A stretch of DNA of 64,000 bases, taken from Gemmatimonadota bacterium. Lineage in GTDB: Bacteria > Gemmatimonadota > Gemmatimonadetes > Gemmatimonadales > Gemmatimonadaceae. A program made the translations under genes and the position numbers. The DNA lies in assembly GCA_026387915.1 (NCBI GenBank), contig JAPLKS010000013.1, forward strand, positions 1-64,000. Reading direction: 5' to 3'. The notes beneath the pieces were generated by a model. It saw only the letters and a program-made list of their open reading frames with translations, was not told where the DNA came from and searched no databases. Below are positions 45,714 through 55,800 of the stretch, one piece after another. The number at the start of each line of letters is the position of its first letter. The first letter of the stretch is position 1.

Positions 45714-46990
45714 CAAGGAACTCCGAAGGTGACGCGTGGGATATACGAAATGCGCATGGACGGCCGTACCGCGAGCGGCGCCGTGGTACCGAAAAACCGA
45801 ATTTCCGAGGAGGCAAGCGATTCGCGCCCCGCACGCAACACGAGCGAGCGCGGCACCGAGTTGATCAGCACGGCCTGCGATCCCCAGAGGCGCACTAACC
45901 CGTACATCTCGATGGTGCGCTGCCCACTGTCGCGAGGAGACACGAGGAGCGAGTCGTAAATGCCGGTGCCGGCCGCGGCCAGCAGTGTGGAGGCGCGTCG
46001 CAGGTCGGTGACCTGCCCGCTCGCCAGCACCGGATGCGCGTGGATCGTCACCGTGTCATACCCACCGCCGAAGGCCACACGCTGCTGTGTGAGCCGCAAC
46101 GTGGCGCGCACGATGGTGGTGGAATCCGTAATGCGCCGCGGGAGGTCGAAGCGCAGATACGCGCGGCGACCAGGCAATCCACCGATCGACATCGTGCCGG
46201 TTGGCACCGCGGGCATTTTGTATTTCGCAATCACCTGAAAGTCGAGCAGTTCGGCTTGAATATCCGGCTCCGCCAGCGGCGAGCTCGAATACGGCGTGAC
46301 CACCAGCTTGGCGATGCTGCTGTCCTTGGTGCCGCGGTACGACAGCACCGGGGTGATCCCCGACTCGATGGTCTTGAGCACGAGTGCCACCGGCCCACTC
46401 CCATCAGCGCGAATCCCAATACGGAGGCGCCCCTTGGCGGCGATCTTCGCGAGCACGGCGGAGTCGGCCAACGGCACGCGCACGGTGTCGCCCACCGAAT
46501 CCTTGGACAACGTGATCTGACCGATCAGGCGCGACCGAATGAACTTGGCGTTGAGGGCGGCGCTGCTCGTGTCCGACGCCGTGGAGTCATCCACATCGTA
46601 GAGCTCGAACCGCACCGACGCCGGCAACAACCGCGGATAGGTGGTGTCGACGACGAGTTTGAGTCGCGCCGAATCCACGTAGGCGATTGGGCGCGCCGTG
46701 TCGTTGACCACCGGGTAGTAGTACGTGAGCGAATCGTAGCGCACCACGCCGCGCGTTTCGACCGTGTCGCCACGCGTCGTGAGCAACATCCCGAGTTCAT
46801 TCCCACGATCGGGGAAGCCGACGAACGTGCTGTCAAAGACCAGCACGGGATTGATGATCGTATCGCGCACGGCCACATCTTGCGACGGACAGAGCATGGG
46901 ACACGTGTTACTCGTGGTCAGCGATTCGCCACAGGCGATTGCGCTAGACGCGAGCACCACGGCCAACAGAACGAACAGGCGACTTCTCAT
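45713..46990 (-). CDS. Lipoprotein with beta-sandwich (DNRLRE-like) sequence, unknown function
   Basis: A 425-residue lipoprotein. The ATG at 46990 gives a lipobox ending at C20 (SSAIAC). The mature part is beta-rich; segments such as ADSAVLAKIAAKGRLRIGIRAD and GRRAYLRFDLPRRITDSTTIVRATLRL look like the DNRLRE-type fold that stabilises surface proteins. Two further cysteines (NTCPMLC) lie just after the anchor. The start overlaps cdd by 4 bp and the stop overlaps the outer-membrane protein gene. Function unknown. Confidence 0.72.
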   Translation of the reverse strand: MRSRLFVLLAVVLASSAIACGESLTTSNTCPMLCPSQDVAVRDTIINPVLVFDSTFVGFPDRGNELGMLLTTRGDTVETRGVVRYDSLTYYYPVVNDTARPIAYVDSARLKLVVDTTYPRLLPASVRFELYDVDDSTASDTSSAALNAKFIRSRLIGQITLSKDSVGDTVRVPLADSAVLAKIAAKGRLRIGIRADGSGPVALVLKTIESGITPVLSYRGTKDSSIAKLVVTPYSSSPLAEPDIQAELLDFQVIAKYKMPAVPTGTMSIGGLPGRRAYLRFDLPRRITDSTTIVRATLRLTQQRVAFGGGYDTVTIHAHPVLASGQVTDLRRASTLLAAAGTGIYDSLLVSPRDSGQRTIEMYGLVRLWGSQAVLINSVPRSLVLRAGRESLASSEIRFFGTTAPLAVRPSMRISYIPRVTFGVP

Positions 46991-47379
46991 AGATGATGCA
47001 GGGACTGCGGAGTGAACGGATGCGGCAGCAGGTCGGCGAGCGACCAGCGCGCCTCCGCGCCCGAGGCGGTCATGCTGTGAATGTCCAGCGACGGCGCGAA
47101 CTCCACCAACACCTGACGGCAAACGCCGCACGGCGGGGTGGGTACGTCCGCTTCGGTACAAATAACAATGCGATCAAACCCGCGATGCCCTGCTGCGACG
47201 GCCGCAGCCACGGCACCACGTTCGGCACAAATTCCGGACGGAAACGCGGAGTTCTCCACGTTGCACCCCACAAAGACCGAGCCGTCCGCGACCTGGAGCG
47301 CCGCTCCCACTCGAAACTGCGAGTAGGGCGCATACGCGCGGGTCATCGCCTCACGTGCAGCGTCGCGGAGCGCCACCAT
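46987..47379 (-). CDS. cdd: Cytidine deaminase
   Basis: A 130-residue homotetrameric-type enzyme that deaminates cytidine and deoxycytidine. It has YAPYSQFRVGAAL, GCNVENSAF, the zinc motif CAERGA and PPCGVCRQVL with the other two cysteines. The ATG at 47379 is used; a GTG at 47388 that overlaps the deoB stop by 4 bp is equally possible. Pairing with deoB indicates nucleoside salvage. Confidence 0.94.
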   Translation of the reverse strand: MVALRDAAREAMTRAYAPYSQFRVGAALQVADGSVFVGCNVENSAFPSGICAERGAVAAAVAAGHRGFDRIVICTEADVPTPPCGVCRQVLVEFAPSLDIHSMTASGAEARWSLADLLPHPFTPQSLHHL

Positions 47380-47384
47380 GCCGC

Positions 47385-48554
47385 TCACTGTGACACCACC
47401 AGCGGGAGGAACGAGCGGCCAGTCCCGCGGAACGACAGCCCCATCCAATCGGCCACCGTCGCCCCAAGATCAGCGAAGGTGTCCCGACGCCCAATGGCGC
47501 CGGCACGCACCTGCGGGCCGAGCACGAGCACCGGGACATTTTCCCGGGCGTGATCGGTGGAGGCGGTCGTTGGATCGTTGCCGTGGTCGGCGGTAATGAA
47601 CAGCAGGTCGTCCTCGCGAAGGGCGGCAATAAGGCTCGGAAGCGCGGCGTCGAACTCCCGCAACGCTCTATAGAACCCCGGCACGTCGTTTCGGTGCCCA
47701 AATAGCTGGTCGAAATCTACAAGGTTGCCGAAGAGGAACCCACTTCCAGAGCCAATCCAGGCCAGAATTCGCTCGATTCCCTCGGCGTTACCTGTCGTAT
47801 GCCCCCCCACGATCCCCCGGCGGGCAAAAAGGTCGTCCACCTTGCCCACCCCTGTCCGCTGGATTCCGGCCGCGGCCAAGGCATCAATCAGCGTCTCACC
47901 GAGCGGTTCCAGCGAGAAATCGCGCCGGTTTGGGGTGCGGCTCCAGCTCCCAGCGGCGCCCGTAAACGGGCGGGCGATGACGCGCGACACGTTGTGCGGG
48001 GCCACGAGCAGCTCCCGCGCTGTCTCGCACGCCGCATACAGCTCCGCCAGCGGTACCACGGACTCGTGCGCCGCTATCTGAAAAACAGAGTCCGCCGAGG
48101 TGTAGACAATCCATTTTCCGCTCTGCACGTGTTCGGCGCCACACTGTTCGAGCATCGCCGTGCCGCTCCCCGCCACATTGCCAATCACGCCGCGGCCCGT
48201 GCGGGCGGCAAAATCGTCAATGACGCTCTGCGGAAAACCCTGCGGATAGGTGGGAAAGGGTTCTTTGAGGCAGACACCAGCCAACTCCCAGTGGCCGGTG
48301 GTGCTGTCTTTTCCTGCGGATTTGGGCTCGAGCAATCCGTACGCGCCGATTGGGGGCACCGTGACGCTGATGCCGTCGAGCGGCGCAATGCGGCCAAGAC
48401 CAGCAGCCTCGAGATTGGGGAGCGCCGCGCCGCCCACGGCGCGAGCCACGTTGCCGAGGGTGTGGCTTCCCACGTCCCCATAGTGCGCCGCATCACCGGC
48501 GGCGCCAATGCCGACGCCGTCGAGCACCACAATGAGCGCACGACGCGCGGTCAC
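47385..48554 (-). CDS. deoB: Phosphopentomutase
   Basis: DeoB interconverts ribose-1-phosphate and ribose-5-phosphate (and the deoxy forms) in nucleoside breakdown. The 389-residue alkaline-phosphatase-fold protein has VLDGVGIGAAGDA, KDSTTGHWELAG with the active Thr, YTSADSVFQIAAHE and LLFITADHGNDPT with metal ligands. The GTG start overlaps the alr stop by 4 bp. The length is normal. Confidence 0.95.
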   Translation of the reverse strand: MTARRALIVVLDGVGIGAAGDAAHYGDVGSHTLGNVARAVGGAALPNLEAAGLGRIAPLDGISVTVPPIGAYGLLEPKSAGKDSTTGHWELAGVCLKEPFPTYPQGFPQSVIDDFAARTGRGVIGNVAGSGTAMLEQCGAEHVQSGKWIVYTSADSVFQIAAHESVVPLAELYAACETARELLVAPHNVSRVIARPFTGAAGSWSRTPNRRDFSLEPLGETLIDALAAAGIQRTGVGKVDDLFARRGIVGGHTTGNAEGIERILAWIGSGSGFLFGNLVDFDQLFGHRNDVPGFYRALREFDAALPSLIAALREDDLLFITADHGNDPTTASTDHARENVPVLVLGPQVRAGAIGRRDTFADLGATVADWMGLSFRGTGRSFLPLVVSQ

Positions 48555-49627
48555 GCCGGCACTCGCGGCAAACGCTGACGGAGTCCGGTCAGCACTTCGT
48601 ACGGCGAGAGTCCGCAGGCTGCGCCCACATCTTCCGCCGTGACGAGGGCATCACCATCGCGCCCCATGAGCGTGATCACATCTCCGAGCGAGCATGCCGT
48701 GCCCGTGACGTCGAGCATCGTCATGTCCATCGTGACGGTGCCGGCTACGCGCACGCGCGTGCCATGGAGTAGCGCCGTGCCTGCGTTGCCAAGCGAACGA
48801 CGGTAGCCGTCGGCATACCCAACATTCACCGTGGCAAGGCGCGTGCGCTTTGCGGCGGTCCAGGTCGCACCGTAGCTGACGGTGTCGCCGGCATTGAGAT
48901 CGTGCAGATCCACAATCCGCGCGCGCAGGTGCGCCACTGGCTCCGGTTGGAATGCGGCGCCGGCACCGCTCCCGATGCCGTACAGAAAGACACCCGGCCG
49001 CACGAGGTTCCACTCCGAGGGCGAGCGGCGAACAATGGCGCCGCTGTTTTCGCTGTGGAGCAATGGCGGCCGTGCGGGGAGCGCGCGGACCGCATCGCGG
49101 AACCGCCCCTCCTGCACCTCCATCGACCCGTTATCGTTTTCGGATGAGTGGAAGTGCGTGAATGCCCCAGCGGGAGGCGCGGTACGCGCCAACTCGGCGA
49201 CCTCCGCCATGCGGTCCCAGCGAAGGCCGGCGCGCATCATCCCCGTGTCGATGGCGAGGTGCCAGTCGCCGCCGCCGCTCGCAATCCAAGCGCCAATCCG
49301 CTCGGCATCACCGAAGGTCGGGGTGAGCTTCGCGGCACGCAACAGGGCGAAGTCGAGTGGCAGGACCGGAGTAAACACCAGCACCGGACGGGTGATGCCG
49401 AGGTCGCGGAGTTCGCGCCCTTCGTCGGCGGTGGCCACGCCGTAGCCGAACGGTGCCACCGCCTCCAGCGCACGCACGACGGGGCCGACCCCCAGTCCAT
49501 AGGCGTCGGCTTTCACCATCGGCAACAGCGGCACGCCGGCGTGAGCCGCGAGCCGCGTTCCGTTGCGCACAAGCGCGCCAAGATCGATGTCGATCCAGGC
49601 GCGCAACGAGTCAGAGGAAGGATTCAT
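48551..49627 (-). CDS. alr: Alanine racemase
   Basis: A 358-residue PLP enzyme making D-alanine for peptidoglycan. The PLP lysine lies in LLPMVKADAYGLG near residue 39, and the opposite catalytic Tyr is in GDTVSYGATW. It starts AWIDIDLGALVRN and ends in the alr beta-barrel domain with VTMDMTMLDV. It follows a putative SGNH-like gene by 9 bp. Confidence 0.95.
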   Translation of the reverse strand: MNPSSDSLRAWIDIDLGALVRNGTRLAAHAGVPLLPMVKADAYGLGVGPVVRALEAVAPFGYGVATADEGRELRDLGITRPVLVFTPVLPLDFALLRAAKLTPTFGDAERIGAWIASGGGDWHLAIDTGMMRAGLRWDRMAEVAELARTAPPAGAFTHFHSSENDNGSMEVQEGRFRDAVRALPARPPLLHSENSGAIVRRSPSEWNLVRPGVFLYGIGSGAGAAFQPEPVAHLRARIVDLHDLNAGDTVSYGATWTAAKRTRLATVNVGYADGYRRSLGNAGTALLHGTRVRVAGTVTMDMTMLDVTGTACSLGDVITLMGRDGDALVTAEDVGAACGLSPYEVLTGLRQRLPRVPA

Positions 49628-49636
49628 TGGTAACCT

Positions 49637-50545
49637 TTAATGATAGCCCTCTTGAGGGGGGTGGGCAACGGCATTCTGGAGCCAAGTTGCGAGGGCGCGC
49701 GCGTCGTCGGGCTCGAGGTGGCGGCCGTCGCTGGTGCGCCAGGCGCGAGCCGGAAGGGTGAGGCGTGGAAAGGCACCCGCGGGGAGCATCGCGTCTACCA
49801 TCTGCCGACGCCGGAGTTCTCGCGGGCTCCTGGCGATGGCGTCGTGCATGGGCAGTTCCACCAGGAACACGCGCACACCGGTCCGCTGCCACTCGGCGAG
49901 GCGAGCGGCGGCCCAGCGAGCGGTCGCGGCCTCGCGGGCGGAATCGACGGCCGCGCTGGCAACGCCCGCTTTCGCGAGGGCAGCCGCTGCCGCGCCAGGC
50001 CCGGACGGCAATGCGCCTTCGGCGGCGTTCGCAACGAACGCGTCCGCCGCGCGCGCCTCCGCCGCGCGCTTCCCTGCTTCTCCGCGCAGCCCTCGCAGCG
50101 CGCGCTCGACGCGCACGACCAGCGCCTCGGCTTGCGAAGACGGTCGGAACTCGAGGCGCGTCATGCGCAGCCACGGCCAGCGCGGCCGCGCGCGCTGCAG
50201 CAGTGAGTCAACGTACGCCGAGTCGACGGACTCGAGCAGGCGATTCGTTTCTACGACCACCGTGGCGGGATGCGCGCCGGTGCCCGTCACGAGGAACAGG
50301 CCGGTGGCGGCTCCGCGCGCGCTGAGCGCCACGGAAAGCGCAGCGGTATCGCTCAGCGGCAGCTGGCCGATCATCGAACTCCCGACGTACAACGTGCGGG
50401 CGCGCGCGCCATCGAGGACGAGGCGCTCTGCGGCGATGGCATTGTTGAGTGGAGCATCCGGGATAGCCGGCGCGCGTGGTGACACCCCCGCCGCAGCACC
50501 AAGCAAGGCGAGCCAACCAAACGTCCAGAGGGCGATGGCGCGCAT
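49637..50545 (-). CDS. Secreted SGNH-fold-like partner of an MBOAT acyltransferase
   Basis: A 302-residue protein with an N-terminal hydrophobic segment serving as signal or anchor. A GSS motif in YVGSSMIGQL near residue 58 could be the block I Ser, and DGRHLEPDDARALATWL near the C terminus fits the DxxH block V. EYPMH-like text in VFLVELPMHDAI supports an AlgX/DltD-like fold. A long Ala-rich helix is inserted at about 160-215. It lies 1 bp after the MBOAT gene, as such pairs often do. It may pass an acyl group to an envelope polymer; the assignment is tentative. Confidence 0.6.
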   Translation of the reverse strand: MRAIALWTFGWLALLGAAAGVSPRAPAIPDAPLNNAIAAERLVLDGARARTLYVGSSMIGQLPLSDTAALSVALSARGAATGLFLVTGTGAHPATVVVETNRLLESVDSAYVDSLLQRARPRWPWLRMTRLEFRPSSQAEALVVRVERALRGLRGEAGKRAAEARAADAFVANAAEGALPSGPGAAAAALAKAGVASAAVDSAREAATARWAAARLAEWQRTGVRVFLVELPMHDAIARSPRELRRRQMVDAMLPAGAFPRLTLPARAWRTSDGRHLEPDDARALATWLQNAVAHPPQEGYH

Positions 50546-50546
50546 G

Positions 50547-51947
50547 TCAGAACTGGAAGTAGATGAACGGCGCGGGGGGCGCCGCGTCGAGCGCGATGAG
50601 CGCCAGCATCAGTCCGTCGAGCGCCAACGCGAGTTGCGGCGCGCGCCAGTGGAAGCGGCGGAACACCGAGGGCAGTACGTGCAGAAGCAGCACCGGCAAC
50701 GTCCAGAACACGAGCATCACGAGCGGCAACACCATCGCCATTTCACCCATGCCGGTACGGAAAGTGGCGGCGAAGGCCGTGAGGCGCGCCAGCGTCGTGA
50801 AGCGAAAGAAGATCCAGCCGACGGTCACCACCGTGAACACGAGGAGCGGCCGAACCGCCCGTGCGCCGACGCGGACACGCGTCGGCACCACGTGCGCGAG
50901 CCCGCGTTCGAGCAGGAGCGCCACGCCGTGCCAGAGCCCCCAGAGCGCGAATCCCCACGAGGCACCGTGCCAAAGGCCGCCGAGAATCATCACGACGAGG
51001 ATGTTGCGCGCGGTGCGCCACGCGCCGTGCCGACTCCCGCCGAGCGGGCGATAGAGATAGTCGCGCAGGAAGAACGAGAGCGAGCGATGCCAGCGGCGCC
51101 AGAAGTCGCGCAACGAGGCGGCGGCGTACGGGCGGTCGAAGTTTCGCGGCAGCACGTAGCCGAAGAGCGCCGCGAGTCCGACGGCGATCAGCGAGTAGCC
51201 GGCGAAGTCCGCAAAGATCTGCGCGGAGAATCCCACGAGCAGGCCCGCCAGATTCGCCGCCGGGAGCTGCAACGTACTGGGCGCGTCGAGCGGCGCCGTG
51301 AACAGGCGCAGGTGATCGGCGACGCACAGTTTCAGGAAGTAGCCGGCGATGAGCGCGCGCGTCGCCGCGCGCCAGCGGACGTCGCGCAGGCGCTTCTCTG
51401 CCACCTGCGGCAGGAAGCGGCGCGCCCGCGCAATGGGACCGGCAATCAGCTGCGGGAAGAACACCAGGTAGAGCAGCGACCCACGCGCGTGTTGCGCGGC
51501 GCGCGCCGGCGGCACGTAGTCGCGGCGCCAGACATCCACCAGCAGACTGACGCCGTGAAACGTGTAAAACGAAATCCCGACCGGCAGCGGTAACGCGAGC
51601 AGGAATGCGCTGGGGGTACTGACGGCGGCGGAGATGCCGAGCGTTGCGGCGATGAGCGCGCCGTACTTGAAGGCGGCGAGAACAGAAAGGTTGATGCCCA
51701 CCCCGGCCACGGCCCACGCCCGGCGTTCCGCCACTCCAGCGCGGTGCGCCACCTGCCAGGCCGTGCCCGCGGTGAGCGCCCAACTCGCGATCAGAAGGCC
51801 GACGAGCGCCGCGCCCTGCCCCACCGCATAGAAGCCGAGACTGGCGAGCACGAGCAACTCCACCTGGACTCGGCGCAGCGGCGGCCAGTAGTAGAGCAGG
51901 AGGATCGCGCCAACAGCGAGCGCGAAGGCGGGGGTGGTAAAGCGCAC
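50547..51947 (-). CDS. MBOAT-family O-acyltransferase (AlgI/DltB-like)
   Basis: A 466-residue multi-pass membrane protein that moves acyl groups across the membrane. The landmark region is YAAASLRDFWRRWHRSLSFFLRDYLYRPLGGS, and a catalytic-type His sits in GGLWHGASWGFALWGLWHG near residue 325. The start is a GTG at 51947 without a clear ribosome-binding site. It heads a minus-strand gene block that includes the SGNH-like gene and alr. The acyl donor and polymer are unknown. Confidence 0.9.
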   Translation of the reverse strand: MRFTTPAFALAVGAILLLYYWPPLRRVQVELLVLASLGFYAVGQGAALVGLLIASWALTAGTAWQVAHRAGVAERRAWAVAGVGINLSVLAAFKYGALIAATLGISAAVSTPSAFLLALPLPVGISFYTFHGVSLLVDVWRRDYVPPARAAQHARGSLLYLVFFPQLIAGPIARARRFLPQVAEKRLRDVRWRAATRALIAGYFLKLCVADHLRLFTAPLDAPSTLQLPAANLAGLLVGFSAQIFADFAGYSLIAVGLAALFGYVLPRNFDRPYAAASLRDFWRRWHRSLSFFLRDYLYRPLGGSRHGAWRTARNILVVMILGGLWHGASWGFALWGLWHGVALLLERGLAHVVPTRVRVGARAVRPLLVFTVVTVGWIFFRFTTLARLTAFAATFRTGMGEMAMVLPLVMLVFWTLPVLLLHVLPSVFRRFHWRAPQLALALDGLMLALIALDAAPPAPFIYFQF

Positions 51948-51987
51948 GATAAAGCGGTTGATGGGAGGCGCACGGCGGGCCGACCGC

Positions 51988-51993
51988 TATAAT
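51988..51993 (+). promoter_or_regulatory. mazG: Perfect -10 element upstream of mazG
   Basis: TATAAT matches the -10 consensus exactly in an otherwise GC-rich divergent gap. No -35 is at normal spacing. Because transcription would start near 52000, an apparent start codon at 51995 would lie before the transcript, which supports the mazG ATG at 52052. Confidence 0.55.
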
Positions 51994-52051
51994 AATGTCG
52001 TCCGACGCGCTCCGCCGTTCGATCTTCCCGGTTCCTCCAGCCGCCCCGCCG

Positions 52052-52849
52052 ATGACCGCCGATTCCTCGCACCGCGCCACGCTCGACGACGCCCTCGCCA
52101 TCATGCGCGACCTCCGCACGCGCGACGCCTGGGACCGCGCGCAGACGCACGACTCACTCCGCCCGTACCTGAACGAGGAGATGCACGAGCTCGACGATGC
52201 GATCCTCACCGGGCAGGACGCGGAAATGAAGAGCGAGCTGGGCGATGTGCTGCTGCAGGTGCTCTTTCACGCGATCATCGCCGAAGAGCGCGGCGCCTTT
52301 GACGTCCAAGACGTGGCGGGCTCGTTGGTGCACAAAATGGAAACGCGGCACCCGTGGCTCTACGGCGATGCACCGGCACGTGAACCGTGGGAGCAGATGA
52401 AGTCCAAATCGCGGCGCTCACTCGCCGACGGATTGCCAGCGGGACTGCCCTCACTCCACCGCGCACATCGTTTGCAGGAACGGGCGGCGGGAGTGGGGTT
52501 CGACTGGCCCGATGTGGCTGGCCCCATTGAGAAGGTGCGCGAGGAGCTCGCCGAGGTCCAAGAGGTGGTTGCGACACACGGCGGGACGTTCGATACGCAC
52601 GGCGTGCCAAGTGGCGACGCGCGGCACGCGCTGCTCGAAGGTGAGTTGGGGGATTTGCTGTTTTCTGTGGTGAATCTCTGCCGCAAAGCCGGCGTGCATC
52701 CCGCACTCGCGCTCGATAAAGCGAACGCGAAGTTTCAACGGCGCTTTGAAGGGATCGAGCGCCTCGCGGCGGAACGCAGCATTGATGTGAAGACCGCCGG
52801 ACTCGAGGCGTTGGACGTGCTGTGGGACGAGGTGAAGAAAGGCGAGTAA
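52052..52849 (+). CDS. mazG: Nucleoside triphosphate pyrophosphohydrolase MazG
   Basis: A 265-residue house-cleaning enzyme that splits (d)NTPs to NMP and pyrophosphate. It contains two MazG repeats. The metal-binding EExxE-type helix is in YLNEEMHELDDA, and ELGDVLLQVLFHAIIAEE supplies the ExxD part. VREELAEVQE and EGELGDLLFSVVNLCRK repeat the pattern in the second half. WEQMKSKSRRSL is conserved in the family. It ends 5 bp from the convergent efflux gene. Confidence 0.93.
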   Translation: MTADSSHRATLDDALAIMRDLRTRDAWDRAQTHDSLRPYLNEEMHELDDAILTGQDAEMKSELGDVLLQVLFHAIIAEERGAFDVQDVAGSLVHKMETRHPWLYGDAPAREPWEQMKSKSRRSLADGLPAGLPSLHRAHRLQERAAGVGFDWPDVAGPIEKVREELAEVQEVVATHGGTFDTHGVPSGDARHALLEGELGDLLFSVVNLCRKAGVHPALALDKANAKFQRRFEGIERLAAERSIDVKTAGLEALDVLWDEVKKGE

Positions 52850-52854
52850 GCTCC

Positions 52855-55800
52855 TCAGCGCAGTTGTCGCTCCTTCCACAGCGAGTAGATGGCGGGAATC
52901 ACGAGCAGCGTGAGGATGGTACTGCTCACCATCCCGCCGATCATTGGCGCCGCGATGCGTTTCATCACACTCGCGCCGGTGCCCGTGGACCACATGATTG
53001 GCAACAGGCCTGCCATGATCGCGGTGACGGTCATCATCTTCGGACGCACGCGATCGACCGCGCCTTCCATGACGGCGTCGTAGAGGTCCCGCAGCGTGAG
53101 CGGCCGTCCCGTGCTGACGCGGGCGTGCCACGCGTGATCGAGGTACAGCAACATCACCACCCCGGTCTCAGCGGCCACACCGGCCAGCGCGATGAACCCA
53201 ATGGCAATAGCGACCGACCAGTTGTAGCCGAGCGCCCACACGTACCAGAGCCCGCCGACAATGGCGAACGGCAGCGAAAGCATCACGATGACGGTTTCGC
53301 CAACACGGCGGAAGTTGAAATACAGTAGTAAAAAGATGATGACGAGCGTGGTGGGAATCACTAAGCTCATAGTAGCCTTGGCGCGCAGCATGTACTCGTA
53401 CTGCCCGCTCCAAATAATGCTGTAGCCCGCTGGCATCACGACCTGTTTGGCCACGGCTGCCTGCGCTTCCTTGACGTAGCTGCCGATGTCGCGCCCCACG
53501 ACATCGACGTACACCCACGCGGTGGGCTGCGCGCCTTCGGTGCGCACCACCATGGGGCCAGCCACGGCCTTGATGGTCGCGAGTTGCCCGAGCGGCACTT
53601 GGGTGACGCCGTTGATGGGTGCGCGGCCAGCCATGGCCATGCCACCGGACGGACTCGCCCCTGCTCCACTGCTACTCACGCCCACCGGCACGAGCACCGC
53701 TGCGAGTTTCTCGGGTGTGTCGCGCAGCTCCTGCGCATAGCGCACGCGCACGCCGTAGCGCTCGCGCCCCTCGATGGTTTGCGTGATCACCATGCCACCG
53801 ATCGCGGTGGCGATCACTGTTTGTACATCGCCGACGTTGAGGCCGTAGCGCGCGGCGGCGGCGCGGTTGATATCGATGTCGAGGTAGTAGCCAGAGACCG
53901 CGCGCTCAGCGAAGGCGCTGCGCGTGCCAGGCACCTGCTGCACGACGCGTTCGATGTCGCGCCCCACGCGTTCGAGTGTCGCGAGATCCGGGCCGAACAC
54001 CTTCACGCCAACGGGCGTGCGAATGCCGGTGGCGAGCATGTCATTGCGCGCCTTGATGGGCATGGTCCACGCGTTGGTCACACCCGGGAGTCGCACGGCG
54101 GAGTCCATCTGCGCCACGAGGCCATCGTAGGTCATACCGGGGCGCCACTCACTCTCGGGCTTGAGCGTGATGGTGGTCTCGAACATATCGAGGCCGGCAG
54201 GATCGGTCGCTGTTTCTGCGCGACCGGCCTTGCCCCAGACGTGGGCCACCTCGGGGAAAGACTTGAGAATGCGGTCCTGTGTTTGCAGAATCTCACGCGC
54301 ACGCGCCACGCTCACACCCGGAAGCGTGGTGGGCATGTACAGAATCGTCCCTTCCTCCAAGGGCGGCATGAACTCACTGCCAATGCGCGACCACGGAATC
54401 CACGTCAGCGCGACCACGGCCAACGCCGCGCCAATCACCAACCAGCGTTGCCGCAGCACCGCAGTAATCATTGGCCGATACACGGCCACGAGAAACCGAT
54501 TGATCGGATTGGCGCGCTCGCGATACAACTTGCCCCGAATGAACACGCCCATCGCCACCGGCACCAACGTGACCGAGAGTAAACTGGCGGCGGCCATCGA
54601 GAACGTTTTGGTAAAGGCGAGGGGCTTGAAGAGCCTTCCCTCCTGCCCTTCGAGCGTGAACACCGGCAGAAACGCGACGGTAATGATCATCAGCGAGAAG
54701 AACAGCGCGGGCCCCACTTCCTGCGCGGCGCGAATCACCACGCGCCATCGCTCCGCCGAGGAGAGCACCGCCGTATCCATCCGCGCAGGGTCAACCAGCG
54801 GCGAGCCGCTGGGGTTGAGTCGTTCCTTTTCGACAATGGCCCGCTCGAGGTGCTTGTGCATATTCTCGATCATCACGATGGCCGCATCGATCATAGCGCC
54901 GATGGCAATCGCAATACCGCCGAGTGACATGATATCGGCGCCCACCGGCACGAAGCGCATCGCGACGAATGCCATAAGAATGCCGACCGGCAGTGTGAGA
55001 ATGGCCACCAACGCCGAGCTCGCGTGCAGTAAGAACACGATGCACACGATCGCCACGATGATGCTCTCTTCCACCAGTTTGTCGCGGAGCGTGGCAATCG
55101 CCCGCTCGATCAAGCCGCTGCGATCATACACGGGCCGCAGCACCACACCAGCCGGGAGCCCCGGCTGAATCTCGGCTAGGCGCGCTTTGACGTTGGCGAT
55201 GGTTGTGAGCGCGTTCTGCCCGAACCGCATCACCACAATGCCACCCACGGCATCGCCGCGACCGTCATACTCGGCCACGCCGCGGCGCACGGCGGGCCCA
55301 ACGTACACGCGACCCAACTCGGCGACACGCACCGGCGTGCCAGACGCCGTCGCGCCCACGACGATGTTTTCAATGTCCGCCAGCGAGCGGATGTAGCCGA
55401 GCCCGCGCACCATGTACTCGCGTTCAGACAATTCCATCACCATACCACCCACGTCCGCATTGGCGGCTTGAATGGCAGACATCACGCGCGTGATGGGAAT
55501 ACGATACGCCTGCAGCTTGGCGGGATCGACATCGACCTGATATTGCTTTTCGTAGCCGCCAATGCTCGCCACCTCAGCAACGCCGGGCACCGACACCAGC
55601 GCATGGTGCACATACCAGTCCTGCACGCCGCGCAACTCGGCGAGAGACATGCGGCCCGTGGTGTCTTCAATGGCATACTGGTACACCCACCCAAGCCCCG
55701 TGGCATCGGGACCCAGGGTTGGGACAACAGACTTCGGCAACTCTCCGCCGATGCCGTTGAGATATTCGAGCACGCGACTGCGCGCCCAATAGAGATCGGT

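Noticed and set aside
51995..52051. Longer mazG start at 51995
   Set aside because: It begins 2 bp after a perfect TATAAT box, upstream of the expected transcription start, and adds no conserved residues.
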